64,000 nucleotides of DNA, taken from Microcystis aeruginosa LEGE 91341 (GTDB lineage Bacteria > Cyanobacteriota > Cyanobacteriia > Cyanobacteriales > Microcystaceae). The position numbers were made by a program, and so were the translations under genes. Shown one piece after another: positions 1 through 8,932 of this stretch. Position 1 is the stretch's first letter. Each line of letters opens with the position of its first letter. The stretch spans positions 1 through 64,000 of the forward strand of contig NZ_JADEXY010000001.1 in NCBI RefSeq assembly GCF_015206885.1. The letters are read 5' to 3'. Below the pieces are notes generated by a model, which was not told the origin of the DNA, ran no database searches, and saw only the letters and a list, made by a program, of their open reading frames with translations.

Positions 1-126
1 TCATAATTCATAATTCATAATTCATAATTCATAATTCATAATTCATAATTCATAATTCATAATTCATAATTCATAATTCATAATTCATAATTCATAATTC
101 ATAATTCATAATTCATAATTCATAAT
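1..126. repeat. Heptanucleotide tandem array (TCATAAT x18)
   Basis: Eighteen uninterrupted copies of the 7-bp unit TCATAAT start at the window edge, so the array may extend further upstream. It stops 5 bp before the stop codon of the minus-strand ABC exporter gene. Shorter arrays of the same unit or its complement recur at about 10157, 22163, 52154 and 59791. This is the STRR type of repeat known from filamentous and bloom-forming cyanobacteria. The copies here are identical, so length probably varies between strains. Confidence 0.95.
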
Positions 127-131
127 TTAGA

Positions 132-2531
132 TCACAAAATATCTTTTCTTTTTTGCAACCAATAGGTAAGGAGAAAATAAATAAGGGAATGAAGAATTAA
201 AACTCCCCAATTCAATAACAAATTATTGATAGATAATTGATAAACCTGATTGCTATCCTCAAAGGGTAAAGGGAAATTAAAAGTATTTTGTTCTTTCGCT
301 TCTGCAATCATAGTTTCCACCTCTACTAATACCCCGTAGGCAGCAATCGACCAGCGACTAATCATCAACCATGATAGATATTTTCCTAGACCTTCTAAGT
401 TAAATAATACCCCAGCAAAGATAATCTGAGGGATTAAAATTAAAGGTAAGGCACTATTTGCTTGGGTGATATTATTAACGCCAGCAGAAATTAACAAACC
501 GAGATTAATTGCCGCAAATATAGTTAAAAATGTGGTAACAAAACAGCCAATTAACCAAGTCATTAATTCCGGCTGCGGGTCAGTAAATCCCCAAAATATC
601 ACGCAGGTAATTACAATTGTTTGCAGAAAAGCTAAGGCTGCTAAAACCAGAATTTTTGAGAATAAATAGGATAATAATCCCAGATTAACTAATCTTTCTC
701 GCTGATAAATGGCTGATTCTTTGACAATTTCCTGTAGGGAACAGGCAAAACCTACCCACAATTGCGCGCAGGTAAAAACAAAGAGAGTTTTTAATGCTAA
801 AGGTGCCGATTGGATAACCTGATCAAAACTGGGATTATCTCCCAAAAATAAAGGATTTTTGCCACCTAAAACCATAGCCATTAAGAAAATTCCGATCGGG
901 GCGGTTAATAGGTATAAAATTAAACTAACCTGATCACGGATAATTAATTGGCTATAGCGTTGACATAAAACCTGTAGTTGTGGCCAGAAAGATTGTTGAA
1001 CCTGTTGCGGTTTACTATGATTTTGCTGAAATATTTTAGCGATTCTTGCTTCAATATTATTTTTGTAGTAGTCGGATTGTTGGAAACGTTGGCATTCTTG
1101 CTCAACTTTTTCCCTAGTTTCCAGATGAATATAAACATCAGCAAAATCTCCATGAGGTAAAGAGAAAAAATTTAAGGCCTCCCCCGGAGAACCAAAGTAA
1201 CATAAATTGCCTCCTTGACCAAGAAAAACTAATCGATCGCAGAGATTGATATTATTAGTAGCATGGGTGACTAGGAGAATTGTTCTGCCTTCTTTGGCCA
1301 ATTTTGCCAGCAATTCCATCATCTTTTTATCTAAACCGGGGTCTAATCCCGAGGTGGGTTCATCTAAAAAGAATAATTTGGGATTGGCTAATAATTCTAC
1401 CGCAATACTTACCCTTTTTAATTGACCACCGCTTAAGTCTTTGACTAAAGTATTTCTTCTTTCTAACAATTCCACCTGCTGCAGGGTTTTCTCGATCACT
1501 TCTTGGCAATTAATATCCGGAGGTAGCCTTAATTTAGAAGCGTAATATAACACTTCTCCCACGGTTAAATCCCTGTGGACGATATCGTATTGGGGAACAT
1601 AACCGATTTGGGTGCGATAGATATTAAAATTCTGGCGCAGCTCTTCCCCATTCAGATAAACAGTTCCCGAGGTGGTGGGTTCAATTCCTAATAAAGTCTT
1701 TAATAAAGTCGATTTTCCCGCACCACTTCCCCCGACAATCGCCACTAATTGACTCGGTTCGATCGGTAGGGAGATATGATTGAGAATTATCAAAGGTCGT
1801 TTCTTTTTATCCCGCACCATCCTGACGATATTTTCGGCATCCAGACGGATATTATCCCCTGTATCCAATAAAACTAAGTCATCTCCCTGCAAACGAAAAC
1901 TATAGGGTCCGATTCTCACCGTACAACCATTAGTTAAAATGGCACTACCCGATACTTTTTGTCTGTCGATAAAGACTCCATTGGTGCTTTTGTCGTGGAG
2001 AATATAACGATTTTGGTTATCGCTGTCGATAATCGCGTGTTGTCGGGAAATTGTCGGTGCGTCTAAAACCACAGTGGCAGCATTATCTCGTCCTAAAACT
2101 ACACTGCGATTGCTTAGGGAAACCGATTTAAAAGCTAAAGGTGGGCTTTTTACCTGTTGGTTAGGATGATAATAGGTAATCTTGACGCAATTTTTGACAT
2201 CTTGACCGATATTAATCTCATCCCCATTTCGTAAAAGATAGCCCTCTTTGGGAGTAATGACGCGATTGTTGATAAAAAGTTGATTGGAACTAGGATTAGT
2301 CCCGTCTCCATCGTAGATATAGTAATCATCTCCCTGACGACGAAAACAAGCTTGGACTCGACTCACCACTGTCCAGTGTTGGGGAACAACTAAATCCACC
2401 TGTTGACCATCCCGACCCAATTTATAATTAGGACGACTTAGATTAATAGAAGGGAGAATTTCTCCCTGATTGTTAAGAATAATGTAGGGTTCTTGGCTAA
2501 TAACCGTTTTAATGTTAGGAGAATTGGTCAT
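132..2531 (-). CDS. FHA-domain ABC transporter, ATPase-permease fusion (ABCG type)
   Basis: A single 799-residue half-transporter of the ABCG/White type. Two forkhead-associated domains come first (about residues 35-115 and 143-215; the second has the GRD...SRQHA core), so the protein probably docks phosphothreonine peptides and may be controlled by a Ser/Thr kinase. The ATPase follows, with Walker A GGSGAGKST at 267-275, signature LSGGQ at 366-370 and Walker B LFFLDEP at 386-392. The C-terminal part (about 540-799) is an ABC2-type membrane domain with roughly six helices. It probably works as a homodimer in a cell membrane; the substrate is unknown. It lies divergently from sulfite reductase. 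Confidence 0.9.
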   Translation of the reverse strand: MTNSPNIKTVISQEPYIILNNQGEILPSINLSRPNYKLGRDGQQVDLVVPQHWTVVSRVQACFRRQGDDYYIYDGDGTNPSSNQLFINNRVITPKEGYLLRNGDEINIGQDVKNCVKITYYHPNQQVKSPPLAFKSVSLSNRSVVLGRDNAATVVLDAPTISRQHAIIDSDNQNRYILHDKSTNGVFIDRQKVSGSAILTNGCTVRIGPYSFRLQGDDLVLLDTGDNIRLDAENIVRMVRDKKKRPLIILNHISLPIEPSQLVAIVGGSGAGKSTLLKTLLGIEPTTSGTVYLNGEELRQNFNIYRTQIGYVPQYDIVHRDLTVGEVLYYASKLRLPPDINCQEVIEKTLQQVELLERRNTLVKDLSGGQLKRVSIAVELLANPKLFFLDEPTSGLDPGLDKKMMELLAKLAKEGRTILLVTHATNNINLCDRLVFLGQGGNLCYFGSPGEALNFFSLPHGDFADVYIHLETREKVEQECQRFQQSDYYKNNIEARIAKIFQQNHSKPQQVQQSFWPQLQVLCQRYSQLIIRDQVSLILYLLTAPIGIFLMAMVLGGKNPLFLGDNPSFDQVIQSAPLALKTLFVFTCAQLWVGFACSLQEIVKESAIYQRERLVNLGLLSYLFSKILVLAALAFLQTIVITCVIFWGFTDPQPELMTWLIGCFVTTFLTIFAAINLGLLISAGVNNITQANSALPLILIPQIIFAGVLFNLEGLGKYLSWLMISRWSIAAYGVLVEVETMIAEAKEQNTFNFPLPFEDSNQVYQLSINNLLLNWGVLILHSLIYFLLTYWLQKRKDIL

Positions 2532-2721
2532 AAAAATTCGATCGGTAGATGGCGTTCGCGGGGGACAGTAAGAAGTTAAGATAGAATTAATGTCTCGATC
2601 GCTACTGTAAACCTCAGAGTCTGGAACGAACTCTAGAGATCATGTTAGTAAAACTTCTTAGGATCGATCGAGCTTGTCTAAATTCCTAAGACCTATCCAC
2701 AGGTTATCGTGCTGTTAGACG

Positions 2722-4659
2722 ATGGTTACAACTCCTATTTCTCCTACCGCCAAGGTTTCTAAAGTCGAAGGTATCAAAGAACGCAGTAATTATCTACGAG
2801 AACCTTTGGCCAGTGAACTCCTCGAAGATACAACCCATTTTACCGATGCGGCGGTGCAGATCCTCAAATTTCACGGTTCCTATCAACAGGATAATCGCGA
2901 CAATAGAGCCAAAGGTCAAGAAAAAGACTATCAAATGATGTTGCGTACCCGCAGTCCGGGGGGGTTTATTCCCGCGCAACTATATCTTACCCTCGATAGT
3001 TTGTCCGATCGCTACGGTAACGGCACTTTACGCGTGACAACCCGCCAAGGCTTCCAATTACACGGCATTTTAAAGAAAAATCTCAAAGCAACCCTCGGGG
3101 AAATTATCCGCAGTATGGGATCCACTTTAGCGGCCTGTGGTGATGTTAACCGCAATGTCACCGCACCGCCAGCCCCCTACAAAAATCGCCCCGAATACGG
3201 CTATGCTTGGGAATATGCCAATAATATCGCCGATTTGCTCACTCCCCAAACTGGAGCTTACTACGAAATTTGGCTCGATGGCGAAAAAGTGATCAGTGCA
3301 GAAGAAGCGCCAGAAGTCAAGGCATCGAGACAAAAAGATACAAATGGCATTAACAAAAACGATCCGATCGAACCGATCTACGGTCAACATTATATGCCCC
3401 GTAAGTTCAAGATGGGTGTCACCGTGCCGGGAGACAACTCCATCGATATCTACACCAATGACATCGGTTTAGTGGTGATTACCGACGCAAACGGTCAATT
3501 ACAGGGTTTTAACGTCCTTGCGGGGGGTGGACTGGGAAGAACCCACAATAAGGAAGAAACTTTCCCCAGAATGGCCGATGCGATCGGTTATGTGAGTAAA
3601 GAGGAGGTATATGATCTAGTAAAAGCGATCGTGGCAACCCAAAGGGATTACGGAGATCGCGGCGATCGTCGTCATGCGAGAATGAAATATATCCTCGAAG
3701 AATGGGGAGTAGAAAAATTCCGCAGCACTGTTGAGGGTTATTTCGGCCAAAAAATTGCCCCCTACCAACCCCTCCCCGATTGGGAATATCAAGACTTTTT
3801 GGGATGGAATGAACAGGGAGACGGAAAATTATTTTTTGGTCTTCACGTAGAAAATGGCCGGGTCAAAAATGAAGGCAGTTTTCAGCTAAAAACCGCCTTA
3901 AAAGTGATTATCGAGCGTTTTCAGTTGCCCATGCGCTTGACGGCTAACCATAATATCATTCTCTACGAAATTGAACCCAAAGATCAGCAAGCGATCGAGG
4001 CGATCCTGAAAGAACACGGAATTATCACCAATCCCGCCGAAATTGACCCTTTAACCCGTTATTCCATGGCCTGTCCCGCTTGGCCCACCTGTGGATTAGC
4101 GATTACCGAGTCAGAAAGAATTTTACCCAGCGTGATTGAACGCATTCGCACCCTGCTTAATCGCTTAGGATTATCCAAAGAGGAATTTGTCATCCGCATG
4201 ACAGGATGTCCCAATGGCTGCGCGCGTCCCTATATGGCAGAATTAGGATTTGTGGGTAGCGCTCCCAATTCCTACCAACTCTGGTTAGGGGGAACAGCCG
4301 ATCAAACTCGACTAGCGCGCCCCTATTTGGATAAAATGGCGATCGATGATCTAGAAAAGGTCTTAGAACCGATTTTCGTTTACTTCCAACAGGAGCAACA
4401 AAATAACGAAACCTTCGGAGAATTCTGTCATCGAGTCAATTTCCCTGCTTTACAAGCATTTTCAGCCACCTACACACCTAAAATGACCGAAACTACTACC
4501 ACTGAATCAAAACCCAAACGCGTGCGTAAAAATCAAAACCGTGTCAGCGTCCCCGATGATATGTTTGTCCGTCTCAAGGAAGCTTCGGAAACGGAAAAAC
4601 GGCCGATGAATCAAATCATCAATGAGGCGCTAGAGGCCTATTTCAGCCAAAAATCCTAA
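2722..4659 (+). CDS. sir: Ferredoxin-sulfite reductase with C-terminal RHH-like tail
   Basis: Reduces sulfite to sulfide with six electrons from ferredoxin, in assimilatory sulfur metabolism in the cytoplasm. Both nitrite/sulfite reductase repeats are present. The four cysteines that hold the coupled 4Fe-4S/sirohaem centre are C451-x5-C457 and C496-x3-C500. After a basic Thr/Lys-rich linker (about 586-605), residues 606-642 read like a complete ribbon-helix-helix fold of the CopG/Arc class: a short strand RVSVP, then two amphipathic helices ending NEALEAYF. Plant plastid sulfite reductase is known to bind nucleoid DNA; whether this tail does the same is inference. Sulfite rather than nitrite reductase is chosen on overall sequence and length. 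Confidence 0.93.
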   Translation: MVTTPISPTAKVSKVEGIKERSNYLREPLASELLEDTTHFTDAAVQILKFHGSYQQDNRDNRAKGQEKDYQMMLRTRSPGGFIPAQLYLTLDSLSDRYGNGTLRVTTRQGFQLHGILKKNLKATLGEIIRSMGSTLAACGDVNRNVTAPPAPYKNRPEYGYAWEYANNIADLLTPQTGAYYEIWLDGEKVISAEEAPEVKASRQKDTNGINKNDPIEPIYGQHYMPRKFKMGVTVPGDNSIDIYTNDIGLVVITDANGQLQGFNVLAGGGLGRTHNKEETFPRMADAIGYVSKEEVYDLVKAIVATQRDYGDRGDRRHARMKYILEEWGVEKFRSTVEGYFGQKIAPYQPLPDWEYQDFLGWNEQGDGKLFFGLHVENGRVKNEGSFQLKTALKVIIERFQLPMRLTANHNIILYEIEPKDQQAIEAILKEHGIITNPAEIDPLTRYSMACPAWPTCGLAITESERILPSVIERIRTLLNRLGLSKEEFVIRMTGCPNGCARPYMAELGFVGSAPNSYQLWLGGTADQTRLARPYLDKMAIDDLEKVLEPIFVYFQQEQQNNETFGEFCHRVNFPALQAFSATYTPKMTETTTTESKPKRVRKNQNRVSVPDDMFVRLKEASETEKRPMNQIINEALEAYFSQKS

Positions 4660-4695
4660 TCAGTTATCAGTTAACAGTTATCAGTGACCAGTTGT
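4660..4695. repeat. CAGTTATC-type short tandem repeat
   Basis: Imperfect 7-8 bp units of the CAGTTATC/CAGTTAAC kind begin directly after the sulfite reductase stop codon. The same motif follows mutL (about 33623) and ecfT (about 36846). No gene or clear terminator is visible in the rest of the gap up to 4837. Confidence 0.75.
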
Positions 4696-4837
4696 CAATT
4701 TAAGAGAATTAACTTTTGGGAGTTATCTGGGAAGATTACCAATAACTCTTAATTCTCGTATATATCCTCAGTCTATGCTTAAAAATGAATGAGGGAAGTT
4801 CCGGTCATATCAATTTGTACCCCTCTGGTGGGAAATT

Positions 4838-6049
4838 ATGACAATCTCACAAACTAAAACAAATCCTTGGCAAAAACGTTCCCGAAAGGATGTTAAAAAA
4901 TTATCAGATAATGAAATTAATGAAAAATATGAACAAGGTGAACGAAGAATACTATTAGAAATGAATCGAGAAAAGTTGCCTAGTTTTGCTGAGTCTTTAA
5001 ATAAACCTAACTATGTGAAAAAGCGTCCTTTCTATCAGAGACGGGATCGCTGGGACGCACAAAAACAATCGAGACTGATTGAATCTTTTTTGATGAATAT
5101 TCCCGTACCTCCTCTGATTCTCTATGAAACTTCCTATAACTCCTATGAAGTAATGGATGGTCAACAAAGAATCACAGCAATTGATAATTTTTATAATAAC
5201 AAATTAAAATTAACAGGGTTGGATATCTGGCCTGAATTAGAAGGAAGAACCTATGAAAGTCTTCCTGCAAAAATCAAAGATGGTATCAATCGACGCGCCA
5301 TTTCAACTATAGTTGTTATTACCGAGTCTCTATCGGATATAGAGGAAGCTTTATCTTTAAAACAACTGGTTTTTGAACGCCTCAATACAGGAGGTGTACG
5401 TTTGAGTCGCCAAGAAATAAGAAACTGTCTTTACTCTGGGAAATTCAATGAACTTTTATTAAAGCTTTCTGAGAATACTATTTTTGCTAAAGCTTGGGAT
5501 ATTCCTATTGATGATAAAGAAGAACTTAAAGAAAATGGATTTTATAAAAAGATGGAAGATGTAGAATTAATCCTCCGTTTTTTTGCCCTGAGGGATATTG
5601 ATCAATATACTGGTAATTTATCTAAATATCTGGATAATTATATGATGAAAAAAAGTCTTAATTTTTCCGACGAGAATATCCAAGAGTTCGAGCAAGTATT
5701 TAACCAAACTATAGAGTTAGTATCTAACATTTATCAGGATCAGTTATTTAAGCCTTTCGATAGTAAAACCAAAACACATAAATCGAAAGCTTATAAAGTT
5801 TACTATGATGCAGTGATGATCAGTTTCAGCAACCATTTATCTGATTATCAAGAATTAATTACTAGAAAATCAGCGATAATTGATGAAACTATCAGCTTAT
5901 TTACTCAAGATTCCCAGGGAATTACTCATCAAGATAAAAAATTTAAAAAAGGACTTTTCACCGGAGAAGGGGATACCAAAGATGATTTTAAAGCTCGTAT
6001 TCAAATTTTTGATTCTCTGATTCAACGAGTTCTTAAGCAGAGTATTTGA
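4838..6049 (+). CDS. DUF262 (GmrSD N-terminal/ParB-like) protein
   Basis: A 403-residue DUF262 protein. The diagnostic parts are PFYQR at 64-68, the DGQQR motif at 107-111 followed by ITAI, and FERLNTGG at 179-186. In this superfamily (DndB/ParB/Srx-like fold, also the GmrS half of type IV restriction enzymes) DGQQR forms a nucleotide-binding site. The C-terminus shows no HNH/DUF1524 nuclease domain, so this is not a full GmrSD enzyme. Its stop codon nearly touches the start of the next gene, a HEPN protein, so the two are very likely co-translated and work together. I infer a regulatory or sensing NTPase for the partner; no function is proven. Confidence 0.85.
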   Translation: MTISQTKTNPWQKRSRKDVKKLSDNEINEKYEQGERRILLEMNREKLPSFAESLNKPNYVKKRPFYQRRDRWDAQKQSRLIESFLMNIPVPPLILYETSYNSYEVMDGQQRITAIDNFYNNKLKLTGLDIWPELEGRTYESLPAKIKDGINRRAISTIVVITESLSDIEEALSLKQLVFERLNTGGVRLSRQEIRNCLYSGKFNELLLKLSENTIFAKAWDIPIDDKEELKENGFYKKMEDVELILRFFALRDIDQYTGNLSKYLDNYMMKKSLNFSDENIQEFEQVFNQTIELVSNIYQDQLFKPFDSKTKTHKSKAYKVYYDAVMISFSNHLSDYQELITRKSAIIDETISLFTQDSQGITHQDKKFKKGLFTGEGDTKDDFKARIQIFDSLIQRVLKQSI

Positions 6050-6051
6050 GA

Positions 6052-7131
6052 ATGTTTGAAGGACTTTTAAATAACCTAAAAGATGATATAAATACCATTC
6101 GATCAATAATTAATATCAGTGAAAAACTTAGAGAAATTATTGCGGATAATCCTTCACAACTCAACACAGAAGACTTAAAATATCTTCAAGCAAATGCTCC
6201 TTTAGGAGACAAGTGGCTAGTTAACGATCATTGTTCATCTATCACAAGGTTATATGCTCTTTACGAAAATTTTGTCGAAAATCTAGTGGGAGATTGGATT
6301 ATTTTGCTGCCTCAATTATATAGTTGCTATCAAGATTTACCTGAATCTGTAAGAAATAAGCATCAGACTGGTTGTGCTACATTACTAGGCAATGAAAATA
6401 AAAGAAATTGCTTCGATTCTCTTTCAGAGAGGGACATTATCAAAAATTTATTTGATACTGAATACAAAAATACAACTAAATATAATCTCACATCAGCTGC
6501 TTTTTTGTTACATGAAGCTAATCTGAGAAAAGATCAATTAACCAGACTTTTAGTCGATGCTGGCATATCTGCAACTGATTCTTGGCAATGGATAGAAAAT
6601 CATAAAAAAGTTAAGAATTTTATTGACAATAATAGTAGGGGTAGTGTGGAAAATGAATTAAAGAATTTTATAGAACTTCGTAATAATTCTGCTCATGGTA
6701 AAGAAATAGATACCGTTCTTAATGCCAATGAGTTACTACAATTATGTGATTTTGTCGAAGCTATATGTCAAGCTATGAGTGAATTAGTTCTTTATTGCTT
6801 TGTTGATAGGAAGAAAAAGATAGGAAAGCTTCAAAAGATCGGTAAAGTTGTCAATTGGTATCAACAGCAACAAGCTTGCGCTATCAAAATATCAGATGAG
6901 CCACAGGAACCCAATAAAAGACTAGAAGTTGGTAAAAAAGTTTTTTTAGTCAGTGAAAATAAAAAAATATGTCAAAATGCTATTATTGAAAGTATTCAAA
7001 TTAATAAAAATGGCAAAAATACCCCTCGCCGAAGAATTCCAATAAGAGAGATAAAAGATTCTGAAATAGGCTTAAAATTTGACAAAGAAGGTCAAAAAGG
7101 ATTAGAAGTTTATTTAGTTATTTCGGAATGA
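6052..7131 (+). CDS. HEPN-domain protein (MAE_28990/MAE_18760-like), putative RNase
   Basis: A 359-residue protein with an alpha-helical HEPN domain. The motif ELRNNSAHGK (R210 and H215 from the ATG) is the Rx4H signature of HEPN ribonucleases, and the context matches the Pfam HEPN families named after Microcystis locus tags. The last about 70 residues, after RLEVGKKVFLV, are predicted beta-rich and end with a KKG/EVYL-like pattern resembling domain-2 barrels of translation factors; that comparison is tentative. The ATG at 6052 lies two bases past the DUF262 stop; a TTG at 6046 would overlap it. HEPN proteins commonly cut RNA in toxin-antitoxin and abortive-infection systems, so a toxin role is inferred. 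Confidence 0.8.
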   Translation: MFEGLLNNLKDDINTIRSIINISEKLREIIADNPSQLNTEDLKYLQANAPLGDKWLVNDHCSSITRLYALYENFVENLVGDWIILLPQLYSCYQDLPESVRNKHQTGCATLLGNENKRNCFDSLSERDIIKNLFDTEYKNTTKYNLTSAAFLLHEANLRKDQLTRLLVDAGISATDSWQWIENHKKVKNFIDNNSRGSVENELKNFIELRNNSAHGKEIDTVLNANELLQLCDFVEAICQAMSELVLYCFVDRKKKIGKLQKIGKVVNWYQQQQACAIKISDEPQEPNKRLEVGKKVFLVSENKKICQNAIIESIQINKNGKNTPRRRIPIREIKDSEIGLKFDKEGQKGLEVYLVISE

Positions 7132-7242
7132 TTGAAATGAATATAGCGTTTCTGGTAAATGTGAATTATAACTAGATTTGGCATCATTTCCCTACTCCCT
7201 AACCCTTCACGGATTACTGTTTAATGAAAAATCTCTTGTCTC

Positions 7243-8172
7243 TTAATCAAATTCTGCTTTTAGATCCCGACGCATTAATTCATAAACGGCAACTTGGGGA
7301 GAAATTTCCCCGCGCAAAAGACGATCAACTTGACAGGTAATCGGTACATATAAATTTTTTTCTTGGGCAATTCTCATCAAAACTTCTGTGGTATTTATTC
7401 CCTCGGCAGTTCCCTCTAATTTCGCTAAAACTTCTGGCAAAGATAAACCTAAAGCTAATTGATAACCCACTTGATAATTGCGGGATAAAGGACTATTACA
7501 GGTAGCTAATAAATCCCCTAAACCTGATAAACCGAAGAAAGTTTCTTGACAACCTCCTAGACAAGTTCCCACCCGAATTATTTCCGGTAAAGCGCGAGTT
7601 AATAGGGCAGATTTGGCATTAGTACCTAACTGTAAACCATCACAAACCCCAGAAGCGATCGCCATGACATTTTTGAGAGTGCCACCTAACTCAGTCCCCA
7701 AGGGATCGCTATTCAGATAAACCCGAAAAGATTCCCCAGATAATAATTTTTGTAACAATATTGCCGCTTTTTGCTGATAACTTGCTACCACCGTCGCAGC
7801 GGGTAAACCTTGATTAATTTCTTTAGCTAAATTGGGACCGGAAAGAACCACAAGGGGATTAGCGGGAAAAGCTTGATTCCACAGATGAAAAGGTGTACGA
7901 GTGGTGATTGGATCTAAACCCTTGGTAGCGGTGACGATAATTATGCGACAATTTAATAGTAATTGCTGTAATTTTTCGATCGTTGGAGCAACTCCTTTAA
8001 TCGAAACGGCCGAAATAATTACGTCAGTATCTGCTATAATGGCTCCCAAATCTTCCCCACTATGACGCGACCAAACCCTAACAGTTAAGTGATTACGTCT
8101 AGCCAAATTAGCGAGAGTTTGTCCCCAAATTCCCCCACCTATTACCGTAATTTTCTTGGCATTTTCTAACAA
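7243..8172 (-). CDS. gpsA: Glycerol-3-phosphate dehydrogenase [NAD(P)+]
   Basis: Makes sn-glycerol 3-phosphate from dihydroxyacetone phosphate for phospholipid synthesis, in the cytoplasm. The N-terminal Rossmann motif GGGIWG, the substrate loop SGPNLAKEI and the catalytic-lysine stretch GGTLKNVMAIA are all present, and 309 residues is usual for cyanobacterial GpsA. The start is a TTG: a strong ribosome-binding site GGAGGAG lies 8 bases upstream on the minus strand and no ATG fits better. It stands alone, upstream of a MITE-type repeat. Confidence 0.95.
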   Translation of the reverse strand: MLENAKKITVIGGGIWGQTLANLARRNHLTVRVWSRHSGEDLGAIIADTDVIISAVSIKGVAPTIEKLQQLLLNCRIIIVTATKGLDPITTRTPFHLWNQAFPANPLVVLSGPNLAKEINQGLPAATVVASYQQKAAILLQKLLSGESFRVYLNSDPLGTELGGTLKNVMAIASGVCDGLQLGTNAKSALLTRALPEIIRVGTCLGGCQETFFGLSGLGDLLATCNSPLSRNYQVGYQLALGLSLPEVLAKLEGTAEGINTTEVLMRIAQEKNLYVPITCQVDRLLRGEISPQVAVYELMRRDLKAEFD

Positions 8173-8275
8173 CTTTTATTCTCCTCCTTATTAGTGATCC
8201 CTGATCAGTGACTGGTTAGAAAGCATTCGATTTTAAGGTTATGAGTGTTAAATGAAATTATTCACCGATTACTGA

Positions 8276-8411
8276 TAAGTAGGTAGGTGTTAAAAGTTGT
8301 CTGATCCCCCCTTATCAAGGGGGGACTAAGGGGGGATCGGCACCCCCCTTATCAAGGGGGGCAGGGGGGATCAGAGGCAAAATCTATCTTCAATTTAATT
8401 ATAACTACTTA
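8276..8411. mobile_element. MITE family B, copy 1 (136 bp)
   Basis: Begins TAAGTAGGTAGG and ends in CTACTTA, with TA at both ends, consistent with TA target duplication as in IS630/Tc1-type elements. The core holds two units of a C6/G6 hairpin (CCCCCCTTATCAAGGGGGG). Three further copies lie at 14102, 42235 and 53584. It ends 28 bp before the NUDIX start codon and so supplies most of that gene's upstream region. Confidence 0.8.
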
Positions 8412-8439
8412 CTTAACTGTTCACTGACAACTGAAAAAA

Positions 8440-8871
8440 ATGACAACCTATCGCAATCCTGCCCCCACTGTTGATATTATCATCGAACTGATCGACTCGC
8501 CCCACCGTCCGATCGTACTAATTGAGAGAAAAAATCCGCCTTTTGGTTGGGCAATTCCGGGGGGATTCGTGGACTACGGCGAATCGGTGGAAACGGCGGC
8601 CATTCGGGAAGCTTACGAGGAAATCAGTTTAGAGGTGCAGTTAATCGAGCAATTTCACGTCTATTCCGATCCTAACCGCGATCCACGTCAACACACCATT
8701 AGTATCGTTTTTATCGCCACGGCAAAAGGAAAACCGATCGCTGCCGATGATGCCAAAAAAGTGGGGATTTTTCATCTCTGGGAATTCCCCCAACCCTTAT
8801 GCTTTGATCATGATCGCATTCTCAATGATTATCGTCGTTATCGGGATTATCAAATCCGTCCCACACATTAG
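8440..8871 (+). CDS. NUDIX hydrolase
   Basis: A 143-residue single-domain NUDIX protein. The Nudix box is complete from GFVDYGE through REAYEE, differing from consensus only in having Ser where Gly is usual after EE-I. It probably hydrolyses a nucleoside diphosphate derivative such as ADP-ribose, using a divalent metal; the substrate cannot be read from sequence. It faces the MacB-type permease gene (61 bp between the stops). The upstream flank is a MITE copy. Confidence 0.88.
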   Translation: MTTYRNPAPTVDIIIELIDSPHRPIVLIERKNPPFGWAIPGGFVDYGESVETAAIREAYEEISLEVQLIEQFHVYSDPNRDPRQHTISIVFIATAKGKPIAADDAKKVGIFHLWEFPQPLCFDHDRILNDYRRYRDYQIRPTH

Positions 8872-8932
8872 ACCCCAACCTGGCCATAAAAGCAATCCTT
8901 GCCCAAAACCTCCCCGAAAAAACCTTAAAAAG

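Noticed and set aside
1-126. Possible CRISPR array
   Set aside because: The repeats are perfect tandem heptamers with no spacers, and no cas gene is nearby.
4838-6049. Complete GmrSD type IV restriction enzyme
   Set aside because: The DUF1524/HNH nuclease half is absent from the protein and from the neighbouring gene.
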